Notes: generated by a model not told the origin, from the sequence alone. A stretch of 64,000 nt of DNA from Acinetobacter lwoffii (GCF_019048525.1 NZ_CP077369.1:1612001-1676000); one strand, 5' to 3'; positions 8,421-18,782 are shown, counted from the first letter of the stretch. Numbers and translations are program-made.

Positions 8421-10439
8421 ATGCAGAAAATAAGTCTTGAAGAAAACCAAAGTGAAAATTTGGTTCAGCAAAATATTGAACATCTAAAGCAGATTTTTCC
8501 TGAAGTTTTCTCTGAAGGTAAAGTCAATTTTGATACTTTACGTCAGCTTTTGGGTGACAAACAGGTTTTGGATGAAGGTGAAGAAAAGTATGGCTTGAAC
8601 TGGCATGGGAAAAAGAAAGCCCGTCAAGCGGCATTGATACCTTCACTTGGAACATTATTACCGTGCCCTGAAGACAGTGTGGATTGGGATAACACGCAAA
8701 ATTTATTTATTGAAGGTGATAATTTAGAAGTGTTAAAACTTCTGCAAAAGAGTTATACCAATAAAGTTAAACTTATCTATATTGATCCTCCCTACAACAC
8801 TGGTAGTGAGTTTATTTATCCAGATAATTTTCAAGAAAATTTAGATACTTATCTTCTTTATACAGGGCAAAAAGATGAAGAAGGTAACACTTTAACATCA
8901 GCGAAAGAAAAAGCGGGTCGTAAGCATTCTAATTGGTTGAATATGATGTATTCACGCCTTTTATTGGCGAGATCTCTTTTAAAGGATGATGGCGTTTTAG
9001 TAATTTCTATTGATGAAAATGAGCATGTCAATTTAGTCAAAATTGCACAAGAAATTTTTGGTGAAGAAAACTACTGTGGAGAGATTGTTTGGAAAAATAG
9101 TAGTAAAAATGATCAAGATTATATTTCTATACAGCATGAATATTTTGTTTTTTTCACAAAAAATAAATCGGTAAATAAGGGTGAATGGCTTGAGAAAAAA
9201 GAGGGCATTGATGAAATTTATAAAGCTTTCGAAAAATTCAAAAATGAGCATGGTAGTGATTGGAAAGCAATCCATCAAGCAGCTTTAGATTGGTATAAGA
9301 ATTTTCCTGACTCTAATCCGATTATCGATAGTAAGCACTACAGTTGGATGGATGAAAAGGGCGTTTATTTCCCTGACAATATTTCAGGACCAAATGTTGG
9401 ACAATATGTATATGAGGTTGAACATCCTGTAACTAAGAAGAATGTTAAAAAACCTTCTAGAGGTTGGTTCTGTCCGAAATCTACAATGGATGAGCTAATT
9501 GCAAGTGGGGGAGTGCATTTTGGTATAGATGAAACGACAGTACCTTGTTTAAAAACGTATTTGAAAAATACTGAGATGAAAAGTCTAACAAGTTTGCGTT
9601 TCAAAGATGGTCGTGTTGCATCTAAAAGATTAAGAGCTTTATTTGGTGAAAATATATTTACTAATCCCAAAGATGAAGAATTATTGGTAGATTTTTTTAA
9701 AGCATTAAATATAAAGGAAAATGATGTTGTTTTAGATTTCTTTGCGGGTTCTGGAACGACAGGACATGCTGTAATGCTTCATAATGTTCTGAATGCTCAT
9801 CGAGTGAAATATATTCTAGTGCAGTTGCCTGAAAGTCTAGAAGCTATGGCTAAGACGGCAACAGGTTTATCCAAGAAGATTATTCTTAATTCGATTAAGT
9901 ATTTAAATGAACGCTCTCTTCCACTGAATATATGTGAAATTACTAAATTAAGATTAAAGCTAGTTAAAGAAAAGCTAGAAGAAACAGATGTAGATCAGTT
10001 ATTAGATTTAGGCTTCAAAGTTTTTAAACTTGCTCAATCCAATATCCAACCTTGGAATCCTGATCCTACTGATTTAGAGGTAACACTTTTAGAGAGTGAA
10101 AATCACCTAATCGAAGGTCGCACAGAACAAGACATTCTGTATGAACTACTACTGAAGCGAGGTATTGATCTCGCAACACCAATTGCAGAACGTAAAGCTG
10201 GTGAAAAAACTGTTTATAGCATTGGCTATGGGGCGACGTTTGCATGTTTGGATGAAAATATTCAAGCAGGTGATATCGAGTCTATTGCTCAAATCATCAT
10301 CGATTGGTATCAAGAATTAGCGCCTGGCAATAAACCACATATTTTCTTCCGAGACAGTGCTTTTGAAAATGATGTAGTGAAAACCAATATCGCCGCTATT
10401 CTCCAACAAAATGGCTTAGACCACGTACGTAGTTTATAA
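8421..10439 (+). CDS. mod: Type III DNA adenine methyltransferase (Mod), first copy
   Basis: This 672-residue protein is a beta-class N6-adenine DNA methyltransferase. Motif IV (IYIDPPYNTG) precedes motif I (LDFFAGSGTTGHAV), the order typical of type III Mod subunits. The region between them, about residues 210-420, would hold the target recognition domain. The ATG at 8421 is preferred over 8415 because GAAG lies 8 bp upstream and the start then aligns with the second Mod. The N-terminal 200 and C-terminal 145 residues are closely similar to those of the gene immediately downstream, but the centre is different. It provides the DNA recognition and protective methylation for the type III system; it is intact although res is broken. 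Confidence 0.92.
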   Translation: MQKISLEENQSENLVQQNIEHLKQIFPEVFSEGKVNFDTLRQLLGDKQVLDEGEEKYGLNWHGKKKARQAALIPSLGTLLPCPEDSVDWDNTQNLFIEGDNLEVLKLLQKSYTNKVKLIYIDPPYNTGSEFIYPDNFQENLDTYLLYTGQKDEEGNTLTSAKEKAGRKHSNWLNMMYSRLLLARSLLKDDGVLVISIDENEHVNLVKIAQEIFGEENYCGEIVWKNSSKNDQDYISIQHEYFVFFTKNKSVNKGEWLEKKEGIDEIYKAFEKFKNEHGSDWKAIHQAALDWYKNFPDSNPIIDSKHYSWMDEKGVYFPDNISGPNVGQYVYEVEHPVTKKNVKKPSRGWFCPKSTMDELIASGGVHFGIDETTVPCLKTYLKNTEMKSLTSLRFKDGRVASKRLRALFGENIFTNPKDEELLVDFFKALNIKENDVVLDFFAGSGTTGHAVMLHNVLNAHRVKYILVQLPESLEAMAKTATGLSKKIILNSIKYLNERSLPLNICEITKLRLKLVKEKLEETDVDQLLDLGFKVFKLAQSNIQPWNPDPTDLEVTLLESENHLIEGRTEQDILYELLLKRGIDLATPIAERKAGEKTVYSIGYGATFACLDENIQAGDIESIAQIIIDWYQELAPGNKPHIFFRDSAFENDVVKTNIAAILQQNGLDHVRSL

Positions 10440-10450
10440 GGGAAAACTCT

Positions 10451-12310
10451 GTGAAAGTTACATTGCAAGACGGTCAGTCTTTAGATATTCAACAAGAAAA
10501 TATTGAAGCACTTCAACAGTTGTTTCCTGAGCTAGTACGAGATGGAAAAGTCAATTTTGATGTATTTCTTCATGTCTTTGGGGACTTAGGTGTTCTTGAA
10601 GAAGGTGAAGAAAAGTTTGGATTAAATTGGCACGGCAAGAAAAAAGCCCGTCAAAATGCCTTTACACCGTCACTTGGTACTTTACTGCCATGTCCACATG
10701 AAAGTGTGGATTGGGATACGACTCAAAATCTATTTATTGAAGGTGATAACTTAGAGGTCTTAAAACTTCTTCAAAAGAGTTATGCCAATTCTGTGAGTGT
10801 TATATATATCGATCCACCATACAACACTGGACATGGTCTTATATATCCAGATAATTTTGTGGAAAGTTTAGATAATTATTTAATTTTTACAAATCAAAAG
10901 AGCGAGGGGATTACTACTACTTCAGCAACTGAGAAAAGTGGTAGAAAGCATTCAACTTGGCTAAGTATGATGTACCCAAGATTAACTCTATCAAAGAGTT
11001 TGCTTGGTACAAATGGTGTTATTTTTATCTCCATTGATGATGGAGAATATGGTCATCTTAAATTAATTATGGATGAAATTTTTGGTGAAGAGAATTTCAT
11101 CGGTTGTTTTGTTTGGAAATCGAGAGTAAGTGAAGATACAAGAGCAAAAACAGGTCTTTCTTCAGATCATGAATATATTGTTTGCTACAGAAAAAATGAT
11201 GGAGTTTCTTTAAGGGGTACTGAGAAAGATCTTAATAAATTTAGTAATCCCGATAATGATTCTAGAGGTAATTGGCGTAGTGCTGATATGACAGGATTAG
11301 CCACAAAAGATAAAAGACCGAATCTGCATTATGATCTGATAAATCCTGAAACTGGTATAAATTATGGGTGCCCACCAAAAGGTTGGAGATTCGATAAAAA
11401 TACAATGGCTGTAAAAATTAAAGAAAAAAGAATTTTATGGCCTGAGAGCTTAACAGGGCGTCCAAGACAAAAATTATTTTTGAATGAAATGGATAGTATA
11501 TATAAAAATATTTCCTCAGTAATTCAGAATGTTTCTACTGCAGATGGTACTCGTGAAATAAATTCTATTTTTAAAGAAGATGGTGTTTTCGATTTTCCTA
11601 AACCAACTAGATTAATAGAAAATTTTATTGAACAAATTGAAGACCCAGAAGCAATTATTTTGGACTTCTTTGCTGGTTCGGGCACTACAGCTCAAGCCGT
11701 AATGAATGTAAATGCTAAAAATAAAAGTCGTCGAAGATTTATCGCTGTACAATTGCCAGAACCGTGTGAACCTAATTCTGTAGCTTATAAATTAGGATTC
11801 AATAGTATTGCTGAGATTACTAAACAAAGAATTACTGTTAGTGGAGAAAATATAAAAAAAGAATTTTCCTTTATCGATTCAGGATTTAAAGTTTTTAAAT
11901 TAGCCCAATCAAATATTCAGCCTTGGAATGTGCATACAGATGATTTAGAAAATACTTTGGATTTAAACGAAGATCATCTGATCGAAGGTCGTACTGAGTT
12001 AGACGTGCTTTATGAGCTACTATTAAAGCGTGGTATTGATTTAGCAACACCAATTGAAAAACGCGAAATTAATTCAAAAACACTGTATAGCATTGGCTAT
12101 GGTGCAGTCTTTGCGTGTTTAGATGATTCTATTTTAGCTACTGATTTGGATGTCATCACATCTGCCATTATTGAATGGCATAAAGAATTAGCCCCTTCAA
12201 ATGACACTCATATTTTCTTTAAAGACAGCGCATTCCAAGATGATGTTGTAAAAACCAATCTCGCGGCGATTCTAGAACAGAATGGCTTAAAGCATGTACG
12301 CAGTCTGTAA
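10451..12310 (+). CDS. mod: Type III DNA adenine methyltransferase (Mod), second copy
   Basis: A 619-residue paralogue of the preceding gene with the same architecture: DPPYNTG motif IV, then ILDFFAGSGTTAQAV motif I, and a nearly identical ending (KVFKLAQSNIQPWN ... GIDLATPI ... NGL-HVRSL). The central segment, about residues 200-400, differs almost completely from the first copy, so the two probably recognise different sequences. It starts with GTG 11 bp after the first mod stop, with GGGA upstream. Two Mods for one Res is unusual and suggests alternative specificities or a heteromeric enzyme. No frameshift or simple-sequence tract for phase variation is obvious. Confidence 0.92.
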   Translation: MKVTLQDGQSLDIQQENIEALQQLFPELVRDGKVNFDVFLHVFGDLGVLEEGEEKFGLNWHGKKKARQNAFTPSLGTLLPCPHESVDWDTTQNLFIEGDNLEVLKLLQKSYANSVSVIYIDPPYNTGHGLIYPDNFVESLDNYLIFTNQKSEGITTTSATEKSGRKHSTWLSMMYPRLTLSKSLLGTNGVIFISIDDGEYGHLKLIMDEIFGEENFIGCFVWKSRVSEDTRAKTGLSSDHEYIVCYRKNDGVSLRGTEKDLNKFSNPDNDSRGNWRSADMTGLATKDKRPNLHYDLINPETGINYGCPPKGWRFDKNTMAVKIKEKRILWPESLTGRPRQKLFLNEMDSIYKNISSVIQNVSTADGTREINSIFKEDGVFDFPKPTRLIENFIEQIEDPEAIILDFFAGSGTTAQAVMNVNAKNKSRRRFIAVQLPEPCEPNSVAYKLGFNSIAEITKQRITVSGENIKKEFSFIDSGFKVFKLAQSNIQPWNVHTDDLENTLDLNEDHLIEGRTELDVLYELLLKRGIDLATPIEKREINSKTLYSIGYGAVFACLDDSILATDLDVITSAIIEWHKELAPSNDTHIFFKDSAFQDDVVKTNLAAILEQNGLKHVRSL

Positions 12311-12321
12311 GGGGAGACACC

Positions 12322-13992
12322 ATGAGTAAAAAAATTAGTGGTGCAGAGTACCCACTAGCGAAAATCTTTAGTTCGGACTTTCAGTATGTCATTCCATCTT
12401 ACCAACGTCCCTATACGTGGGAAGAACAGCATGCTTCAGTACTTTTTGATGATCTCTATAACTTCTTCCAAACTGAAAAAGAAGATGAGTACTTCCTTGG
12501 TAGTATTGTTTTAATCAAACAAGAAGGAAAACCTTATGCTGAAGTCATTGATGGTCAGCAACGTTTAACCACACTTACAATACTATTTGCGGTGTTTGCT
12601 GCTTTAGATCAAGGTGGGATCAATAGTCAGCTTTATAAATATATTTTTGAACCTGGTAATGAATTTGAAGGGATCAATCCACAGCCTCGTTTAACCTTAC
12701 GTGAGCGAGATAAAGATTACTTTAAAAAATATGTTCAAGAGTTAAATTTTGAAGCGCTCTTCAAACTTGATAATGAACAATTAGAAAATGAAGCCAAGTT
12801 ACATATTAAGCAAAATAGTAAAGTGCTGTATGACAAAGTAAAAACGACTTTTGATCATGATGCACAAAGCCTAAAAGAGTTTATTAAGTTTCTTGTTCAA
12901 AGATGTTTTATTGTTGCTGTAACCACGCCAAGCCAGAATACAGCTTTTCGAGTGTTCTCAGTAATGAATAGTCGTGGCTTAGATTTACAGCCAACGGATA
13001 TTATTAAAGCTGATGTGATTGGTGCATTGAGCGCAGAAACTGACAGAGAAGTTTATAGTAAAAAATGGGAAGACCTTGAAGAAAGTATTGGTCGAGAGGA
13101 TTTTAATAATCTATTTAGCCATATACGTATGATTTTTTCTAAAGAAAAAGCAAAACGTAATCTTTTAGAAGAGTTTAAAGGCTATGTCTTATCGATTATT
13201 ACTGATCCAAAGGTTTTCGTAGATCAAATATTAGATCCTTATGTCGATGCGTATGACATTGTAAAAACGAGTTCATACACTGCAACAGCTAATGCTGAAA
13301 AGATCAATAATCATTTGAAGTGGCTGAACCGAATTGATAATTCAGATTGGGTACCAGCCGCAATTCAGTTCGTGATTCAAAATAAAAGTGATTCAGAATA
13401 TATGTTGTGGTTCTTCGAGAAGTTAGAGCGACTTGCTGCTTATATGCATATCTGTGGGCTAAATATTAATGAGCGAATTGAGCGCTATAAATTAGTTTTA
13501 CTTGCATTAGAACAAGAGCATTCTTTAGCTGCACCTGTAAGTACGGTTGAATTGAGCAATGATGAAAAGATTCAAATGTTGAATGTACTTCAGAGTGATA
13601 TTTATAGCCTAACAGCTCGCCGTCGTAATCACATTATTTTGAGATTAGATTCGTTCTTATCTGATGGTGCAGCAACCTATGATTCATCCATCTTAACCAT
13701 TGAGCATGTCCTTCCTCAAACAGTGCATGAGGGAAGTGAATGGTCAAACTTATGGCCAGATGAAGATGTGAGAAAAGCATGGACGCATAAATTAGCGAAT
13801 TTGGTTCCTCTGAATAAGCGTCGTAATTCGAAAGCTCAAAATTATGATTTTGATAAGAAAAAGACAGCTTATTTTGCAGGTACTAAGGCAGTATCATCTT
13901 ATGTCTTAACGACTCAAGTACTCAATGAGCCCCAATGGACGCCGGACGTCATTCTAAAAAGACAAGATGCTCTGCTTAACGTATTTAAGTAA
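12322..13992 (+). CDS. DUF262/DUF1524 (GmrSD-like) nuclease
   Basis: A 556-residue protein with a ParB-like DUF262 domain at the N-terminus (IPSYQRPYTWEE, FLGSIVL and the nucleotide-binding signature EVIDGQQRLTT near residue 78) and a His-Me finger DUF1524 domain at the C-terminus (ILTIEHVLPQ ... KLANLVPLNKRRNSKAQNY, about residues 455-515). This is the layout of GmrSD type IV restriction enzymes fused in one chain. It lies 11 bp after the second Mod with a strong GGGGAGA site. The IS66 insertion begins 3 bp before its present stop: the uninterrupted gene would read about five residues more (ending in ENWGL) and overlap the start of res. The domains are intact, so the protein is probably functional. 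Confidence 0.88.
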   Translation: MSKKISGAEYPLAKIFSSDFQYVIPSYQRPYTWEEQHASVLFDDLYNFFQTEKEDEYFLGSIVLIKQEGKPYAEVIDGQQRLTTLTILFAVFAALDQGGINSQLYKYIFEPGNEFEGINPQPRLTLRERDKDYFKKYVQELNFEALFKLDNEQLENEAKLHIKQNSKVLYDKVKTTFDHDAQSLKEFIKFLVQRCFIVAVTTPSQNTAFRVFSVMNSRGLDLQPTDIIKADVIGALSAETDREVYSKKWEDLEESIGREDFNNLFSHIRMIFSKEKAKRNLLEEFKGYVLSIITDPKVFVDQILDPYVDAYDIVKTSSYTATANAEKINNHLKWLNRIDNSDWVPAAIQFVIQNKSDSEYMLWFFEKLERLAAYMHICGLNINERIERYKLVLLALEQEHSLAAPVSTVELSNDEKIQMLNVLQSDIYSLTARRRNHIILRLDSFLSDGAATYDSSILTIEHVLPQTVHEGSEWSNLWPDEDVRKAWTHKLANLVPLNKRRNSKAQNYDFDKKKTAYFAGTKAVSSYVLTTQVLNEPQWTPDVILKRQDALLNVFK

Positions 13993-14074
13993 GCGTCCGC
14001 TGAACACACCTTATGAATTCGTCCTATAAGCCTTAATTTAGTCCCCACTTAAAAACAAGTGGGGACTAAAATTT

Positions 14075-14458
14075 ATGACTACAAATCACCAGACATCCAT
14101 CGCATCTCTTGCGAAAAAACGAAGAACATACAGTGCTGAATTTAAACAGCAGATCGTTCAGGCTTGTAAAGCACCGGACGTTTCAATTGCTTCGGTCGCT
14201 TTGCAACATGGATTGAATACAAATCTCGTATCCAAATGGATTCGCTTAATTGATGCTAAGCCAGGGAATGATCGCTCACCACTACCGAATAAACCTGCAT
14301 TTATTGCCTTATCCTGCTCTGCACCATTAGATCCTACTCCTACTGACATGTTAACGGTTCAAATTACTTTACCCCACTCAAAAGCAGAAATTGGCTTGAA
14401 ATGGCAAGTATCAAAAATATCTGCTTTAGCAGAATTACTCAAGGCACTGGCAACATGA
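14075..14458 (+). CDS. tnpA: IS66 TnpA
   Basis: A 127-residue accessory protein of IS66 elements with an N-terminal helix-turn-helix: RRTYSAEFKQQIVQAC followed by VSIASVALQHGLNTNLVSKW, typical of IS66/IS3-type TnpA DNA-binding proteins. Its stop overlaps the tnpB start (ATGA at 14455), giving translational coupling. It belongs entirely to the IS and is unrelated to the surrounding defence genes. Confidence 0.9.
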   Translation: MTTNHQTSIASLAKKRRTYSAEFKQQIVQACKAPDVSIASVALQHGLNTNLVSKWIRLIDAKPGNDRSPLPNKPAFIALSCSAPLDPTPTDMLTVQITLPHSKAEIGLKWQVSKISALAELLKALAT

Positions 14459-14790
14459 TCCGTATCGATGAAATCTGGTTGTCTACCCAGCCCATGGACA
14501 TGCGAGCAGGAATGGATACGACCATGGCTCAGGTGGTGAGAGCCTTTGGCTACATCAAACCGCATTGTGCTTACCTGTTCTGTAATAAACGTGGCCATCG
14601 CATGAAAGTACTGGTGCATGATGGACTGGGGATCTGGCTGTGTGCCCGGCGGCTGGAACAGGGCAAATTTCACTGGGCTCAAGTTCACCAAGGTGAAACC
14701 GTGGCCCTCAGCCCGGAACAGTTACAGGCACTGATCCAAGGTTTGCCCTGGCAGCGCATTGGACGACAGCAGGTGGTGACGATGCTTTAA
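14455..14790 (+). CDS. tnpB: IS66 TnpB (Orf2)
   Basis: A 111-residue protein of the IS66 Orf2 family. The opening MIRIDEIWLSTQPMDMRAGMDT and the middle AYLFCNKRGHRMKVLVHDGLGIWLC are the family's hallmark. It is required for transposition in IS66 elements, though its biochemical role is not established. The ATG at 14455 overlaps the tnpA stop; an in-frame ATG further upstream inside tnpA is less likely. Confidence 0.93.
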   Translation: MIRIDEIWLSTQPMDMRAGMDTTMAQVVRAFGYIKPHCAYLFCNKRGHRMKVLVHDGLGIWLCARRLEQGKFHWAQVHQGETVALSPEQLQALIQGLPWQRIGRQQVVTML

Positions 14791-14864
14791 ACCAGGCTCG
14801 ACCATTCTGCTATTCTCCAAACGTTCTATTTCATTCTTCTCATGACCTCAGGCATACTGCGGTC

Positions 14865-16448
14865 ATGAATACGCTGCCTGACTTAAGCCAACTGACCCAT
14901 GAACAACTGCTGGAATTCACCAGGCAGTTGGCGCTGCAGCATCAGTCTCTAGCACAATCAAACCAACAATTGGATGCCAAAGTTCAACATCTTTCTATTC
15001 TCAATCAAAAATACGAGCATGAACTGGCGCTGTTTAAAAAGCACAAATTCGCCCAAAAGAATGAACACTTAACGGCAAAACAAATCCATCTGTGGGATGA
15101 AGCGGTTGAAGAAGATATTGCCGCGGTTGATCTAGAACTGGAACGGCTAAATGCAGATAAAACCAATGCAGCGACACAGAAAGCCAAAACCAATAAACCT
15201 AAACGTCGACCACTGCCAGATCATCTACACACCATCCGTATTGAGCATGAACCTGCATCAACCCAATGTGCTTGTGGCTGCCAACTCCGTCGTATCGGCG
15301 AAGATGTCAGTGAAAAACTGCATTTCAGACCGGCACAGTTCTATAAGGAACAGCATGTGCGTGGTAAATGGGTCTGTGATCAGTGTGACACTCTAACTCA
15401 GCAAGCGATGCCCGCCTATGTGATTGATAAAGGCATTGCTTCACCTGAATTGCTCAGCCATGTGCTGGTATCGAAGTATGCCGATCATTTGCCGCTGTAC
15501 CGTCAGCGCCTGATCTATCAGCGGGCTGGCATTGATCTGTCCAGATCCACTTTATCTGACTGGATAGGTCGCTGCGGTGTAGAACTGGAACCTCTGGCCA
15601 ATGCCTTAAAAGAGGTGGTGCTGCAACAGCGGGTGCTGCATGCAGATGAAACACCGGTCACCATCATGCGGATGGGTGAGAATAATAAAAAACCGAAGAA
15701 AGGTTATGTCTGGGCCTATGCCACCACACAGTATAATCCAGTTCAGGCGGTGATCTATGACTTTCAGGATAGTCGTTCAGGCCAGCATGCTGAAGAGTTC
15801 TTGAAAGGCTGGCAGGGCAATCTAGTCTGTGATGATTACAGTGGTTATAAAGCACGCTTTAAATCAGGCCAGGTCATTGAGGTGGGCTGCATGGCCCATG
15901 CACGTCGTAAATTCCATGAACTGCATGTGACCGGGAAAAGTCAGGTCGCTGAACAGGCCTTAGTGCTGATTCAGAAACTGTATGCGATAGAAGCAGAACT
16001 CAGGAAAAAGACCGATGGTACAGCGGAAGACCGCCGCGAATACCGACAACAGCATAGTCAACCAGTGATGCAACAACTATATGAATGGCTCAACCAACAT
16101 CAACTGACGGTACCATCGAGTTCTCCAACCGCCAAGGCGATCAATTACACTCTGAAGCGTTGGCCAGCCTTAAGCCGCTATCTGGATGATGGCAATTTAC
16201 CTATAGATAATAATTGGGTTGAGAATCAGATGCGCCCCTGGGCGTTGGGACGTAAGAACTGGCTGTTTGCTGGCTCGCTGCGCAGCGGCCAACGAGCTGC
16301 CAATATCATGACTTTAATCCAGTCAGCAAAGCTGAATGGCTTGGATCCGTATGCCTATTTAAGTGATGTGCTGAAAAGGCTGCCGACACATAAAGTGACC
16401 CAGATTGAAGAGTTACTGCCACACTGCTGGAAACCTAAATCGAATTAA
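14865..16448 (+). CDS. tnpC: IS66 TnpC transposase
   Basis: The 527-residue DDE transposase of the element. It has an N-terminal leucine-rich coiled coil, a cysteine cluster (CACGC and CDQC) and a DDE core seen as LHADETPVTIM, LVCDDYSGYKA and the final NNWVENQMRPWALGRKNWLF. Length is normal for IS66 TnpC and no frameshift is seen, so the element should be active. It starts 74 bp after tnpB. Confidence 0.95.
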   Translation: MNTLPDLSQLTHEQLLEFTRQLALQHQSLAQSNQQLDAKVQHLSILNQKYEHELALFKKHKFAQKNEHLTAKQIHLWDEAVEEDIAAVDLELERLNADKTNAATQKAKTNKPKRRPLPDHLHTIRIEHEPASTQCACGCQLRRIGEDVSEKLHFRPAQFYKEQHVRGKWVCDQCDTLTQQAMPAYVIDKGIASPELLSHVLVSKYADHLPLYRQRLIYQRAGIDLSRSTLSDWIGRCGVELEPLANALKEVVLQQRVLHADETPVTIMRMGENNKKPKKGYVWAYATTQYNPVQAVIYDFQDSRSGQHAEEFLKGWQGNLVCDDYSGYKARFKSGQVIEVGCMAHARRKFHELHVTGKSQVAEQALVLIQKLYAIEAELRKKTDGTAEDRREYRQQHSQPVMQQLYEWLNQHQLTVPSSSPTAKAINYTLKRWPALSRYLDDGNLPIDNNWVENQMRPWALGRKNWLFAGSLRSGQRAANIMTLIQSAKLNGLDPYAYLSDVLKRLPTHKVTQIEELLPHCWKPKSN

Positions 16449-16504
16449 AAATTGGTATGGGATTCAGCGGACGCTTACGTATTTAAAGAAAATTGGGGGC
16501 TATA

Positions 16505-17840
16505 ATGGCGACGATGAAATTACAGTTTGAAGATAATCTAGATTATCAACGTGCAGCAATTGATGCGGTAGTGAACTTATTTAAAGGACAGGAAATTACA
16601 CGTAGTGAATTCTCTGTGACTTACCGTAATAATGATGATGTGAACTTAGCATTATTTGAAGATACTCAGCTCGGTATCGGGAACAGAAAACTTTTATTAG
16701 ATGAAGAGATTGGGGGCAATCTTAAAAGCATTCAACTTAAAAATGGACTCAAACCTGTTGAAAGTCTAGCGAGTAATGATTTTACCGTAGAGATGGAAAC
16801 GGGTACAGGAAAGACTTACGTTTATTTACGTACCATATTTGAGCTGAATAAAGAATATGGTTTTACCAAATTTATCATTGTTGTGCCTTCGATCGCCATC
16901 AAAGAAGGTGTCTATAAAACCTTACAAATTACACAAGAACATTTTGAAGGTTTATATCCTAAATCCAAAGGGTATGAATATTTCCTCTACGATTCAAACA
17001 AACCAGGTCAAGTAAGAAACTTTGCCACGAGTTCTAATATTCAAATCATGGTCACCACAGTTGGTGCAATCAACAAAAAAGACATTAACAACTTATATAA
17101 GCCAAGCGAAGATTTCAATGATGAAAAGCCAATTGATTTTATTCAGGCAACTCATCCAATCATTATCGTTGATGAGCCACAAAGTGTGGATGGTGGCTTA
17201 AACGGTGCTGGTAAAAAAGCATTAGATGCAATGAATCCGCTATGTACTTTACGTTATTCAGCGACACATGTTGATAAGTTTAATATGGTGTATCGTCTGG
17301 ATGCTGTAGATGCCTATGAAAAAGGCTTGGTGAAGCAGATTGAAGTAGCATCTTTAGAAGTTGATAGTGGCTATAACAAACCTTACATAAAACTTATATC
17401 TACTCATAATAAAAATGGCTCAATTTCTGCGAAAGTTGAACTTGATATTCAAAGTGGTAAAAATATAAAACGTCAAGTATTAACAGTTGAGGATGGAGAA
17501 CCTTTAGAAGATGCGACCAATCGTACAATCTATGCAAATATGCAAATTGGTACGATTACATGTGGTAAATATGAATCGATAGAAGTTAAAGGCGCAGGTT
17601 ACGACCGTGTTTTGACACCTGGTGAAAATATCGGTGGCTTAGATCCCGATGATCAGAAACGCTTAATGATTCGTCGTACCATCCAAGAGCATTTTGAAAA
17701 GGAATTGCGCTTTGCTGCGAATGGTCAAAAGATTAAAGTCTTGAGTTTATTTTTTATTGATAGTGTAGAGCATTATCGTCAATACGATGAAAGCGGTAAC
17801 ATTGTTAAAGGCAAATATGCCTTGATGTTTGAGGAAGAAT
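16505..17840 (+). pseudogene. res: Type III restriction enzyme Res, 5' part (interrupted by IS3)
   Basis: This encodes the first 445 residues of a type III restriction subunit. It includes the DEAD-type Walker A (VEMETGTGKTYVYLRT) and the Walker B-like IIIVDEPQSVDGG. The ATG at 16505 is used; before the IS66 insertion it would have overlapped the DUF262 stop as TAATG, so the operon was continuous. The reading frame runs into the IS3 element at 17841 and stops at 17878. Joining 17840 to 19153 and dropping one target duplication restores an uninterrupted 1,013-residue Res. The fragment alone lacks helicase motifs V/VI and the nuclease, so it should be inactive. Confidence 0.93.
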
Positions 17841-17879
17841 TGAACCGTACCGGGTTTGTCGGAGACTTTTTTATTTAAG

Positions 17880-18782
17880 TTAGGCCACCTGACCTAACGG
17901 ATTAATTTTATCATAGTACATTGCTTCAAAATCAAAAGGTGGCACATAACCTAGTGCACTATGTACACGCTCTTTATTGAACCAATCTACCCAATTTAAT
18001 GTCGCAAGTTGTACATCCGCTAAACCTTGCCAATCTGCTTTTAAATATTCAATCACCTCTGTTTTGTATAAGCCATTCACTGTTTCAGCCAAAGCATTAT
18101 CGTATGAATCACCGGTCGTACCGACTGATGCTCGTAAATTTGCTGCTTCTAAACGATTGGTATAACGAATGGAAAGATATTGCACACCTCTGTCACTATG
18201 ATGAATCACGTTCTTTGGCATGCCTCGATCATGCAATGCTTGCTCCAGTGCATCGAGCACCATGTCTGTATTCATCCGTGTTGATACTTTCCATCCAACA
18301 ATTGCTCGCGAGAACACATCAATAATAAAGGCGGTATAGACCCAGCCTGAATTTGTTTGAATATACGTAAAGTCAGCGACCCACAGCTGGTCAGGGTGAT
18401 CAGCACTAAAATTGCGTTTCACCAAGTCATCTGCTCGTTTTTGATCATCTCGGCTATGGGTAGTTTGTTTATTCTTACCTCGCCAAACACCTTGTATACC
18501 TAGCTTTTGCATCAATCGAGCAACTGTACAGCGTGCAATAATATAGCCTTCACGTTTCAGTTTTTGCCAAACTTTACGTACACCATATCGACCTGAACTT
18601 TCCTTCCAAATTCGTTTAATTTGTTCAGCATGATGCAAGTCATGTAGATCTCGCTTTGCTCGATGTTCTGGGTTTTCGCAGAGATCTAGAGTCCGGTAAT
18701 AGGTTGAGGGTGCGATCGGTAAAATTCTACAAATCGCCTCGACTCCGTACAGCTCTTTATTATTATGGATAAAATCCACCAT
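17880..18782 (-). CDS. IS3-family transposase OrfB
   Basis: The 300-residue catalytic subunit of the IS3 element, with an HTH_21-like region (SSGRYGVRKVWQKLKREG) and an rve integrase core. The DDE residues sit in VADFTYI, IHHSDRGVQY and DNALAETVNGLYKTE. Its start overlaps the orfA stop as TAATG. A run of six A/T pairs at 18816-18821 near the end of orfA could serve the programmed -1 frameshift that yields the OrfAB fusion in this family; that use is inferred. Confidence 0.95.
   Translation of the reverse strand: MVDFIHNNKELYGVEAICRILPIAPSTYYRTLDLCENPEHRAKRDLHDLHHAEQIKRIWKESSGRYGVRKVWQKLKREGYIIARCTVARLMQKLGIQGVWRGKNKQTTHSRDDQKRADDLVKRNFSADHPDQLWVADFTYIQTNSGWVYTAFIIDVFSRAIVGWKVSTRMNTDMVLDALEQALHDRGMPKNVIHHSDRGVQYLSIRYTNRLEAANLRASVGTTGDSYDNALAETVNGLYKTEVIEYLKADWQGLADVQLATLNWVDWFNKERVHSALGYVPPFDFEAMYYDKINPLGQVA

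Larger units (their letters stand above)
13989..16478 (+). mobile_element. IS66-family insertion sequence, complete
   Basis: A 2,490-bp element bounded by inverted repeats beginning GTAAGCGTCCGCTGAA (13989-14004, matched by 16463-16478). It is flanked by an exact 8-bp target duplication GTATTTAA (13981-13988 and 16479-16486), the expected size for IS66. It carries tnpA, tnpB and tnpC, all intact. It landed at the boundary of the DUF262 gene and res, removing only a few codons from the former and leaving the res start codon outside the element. Confidence 0.95.
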
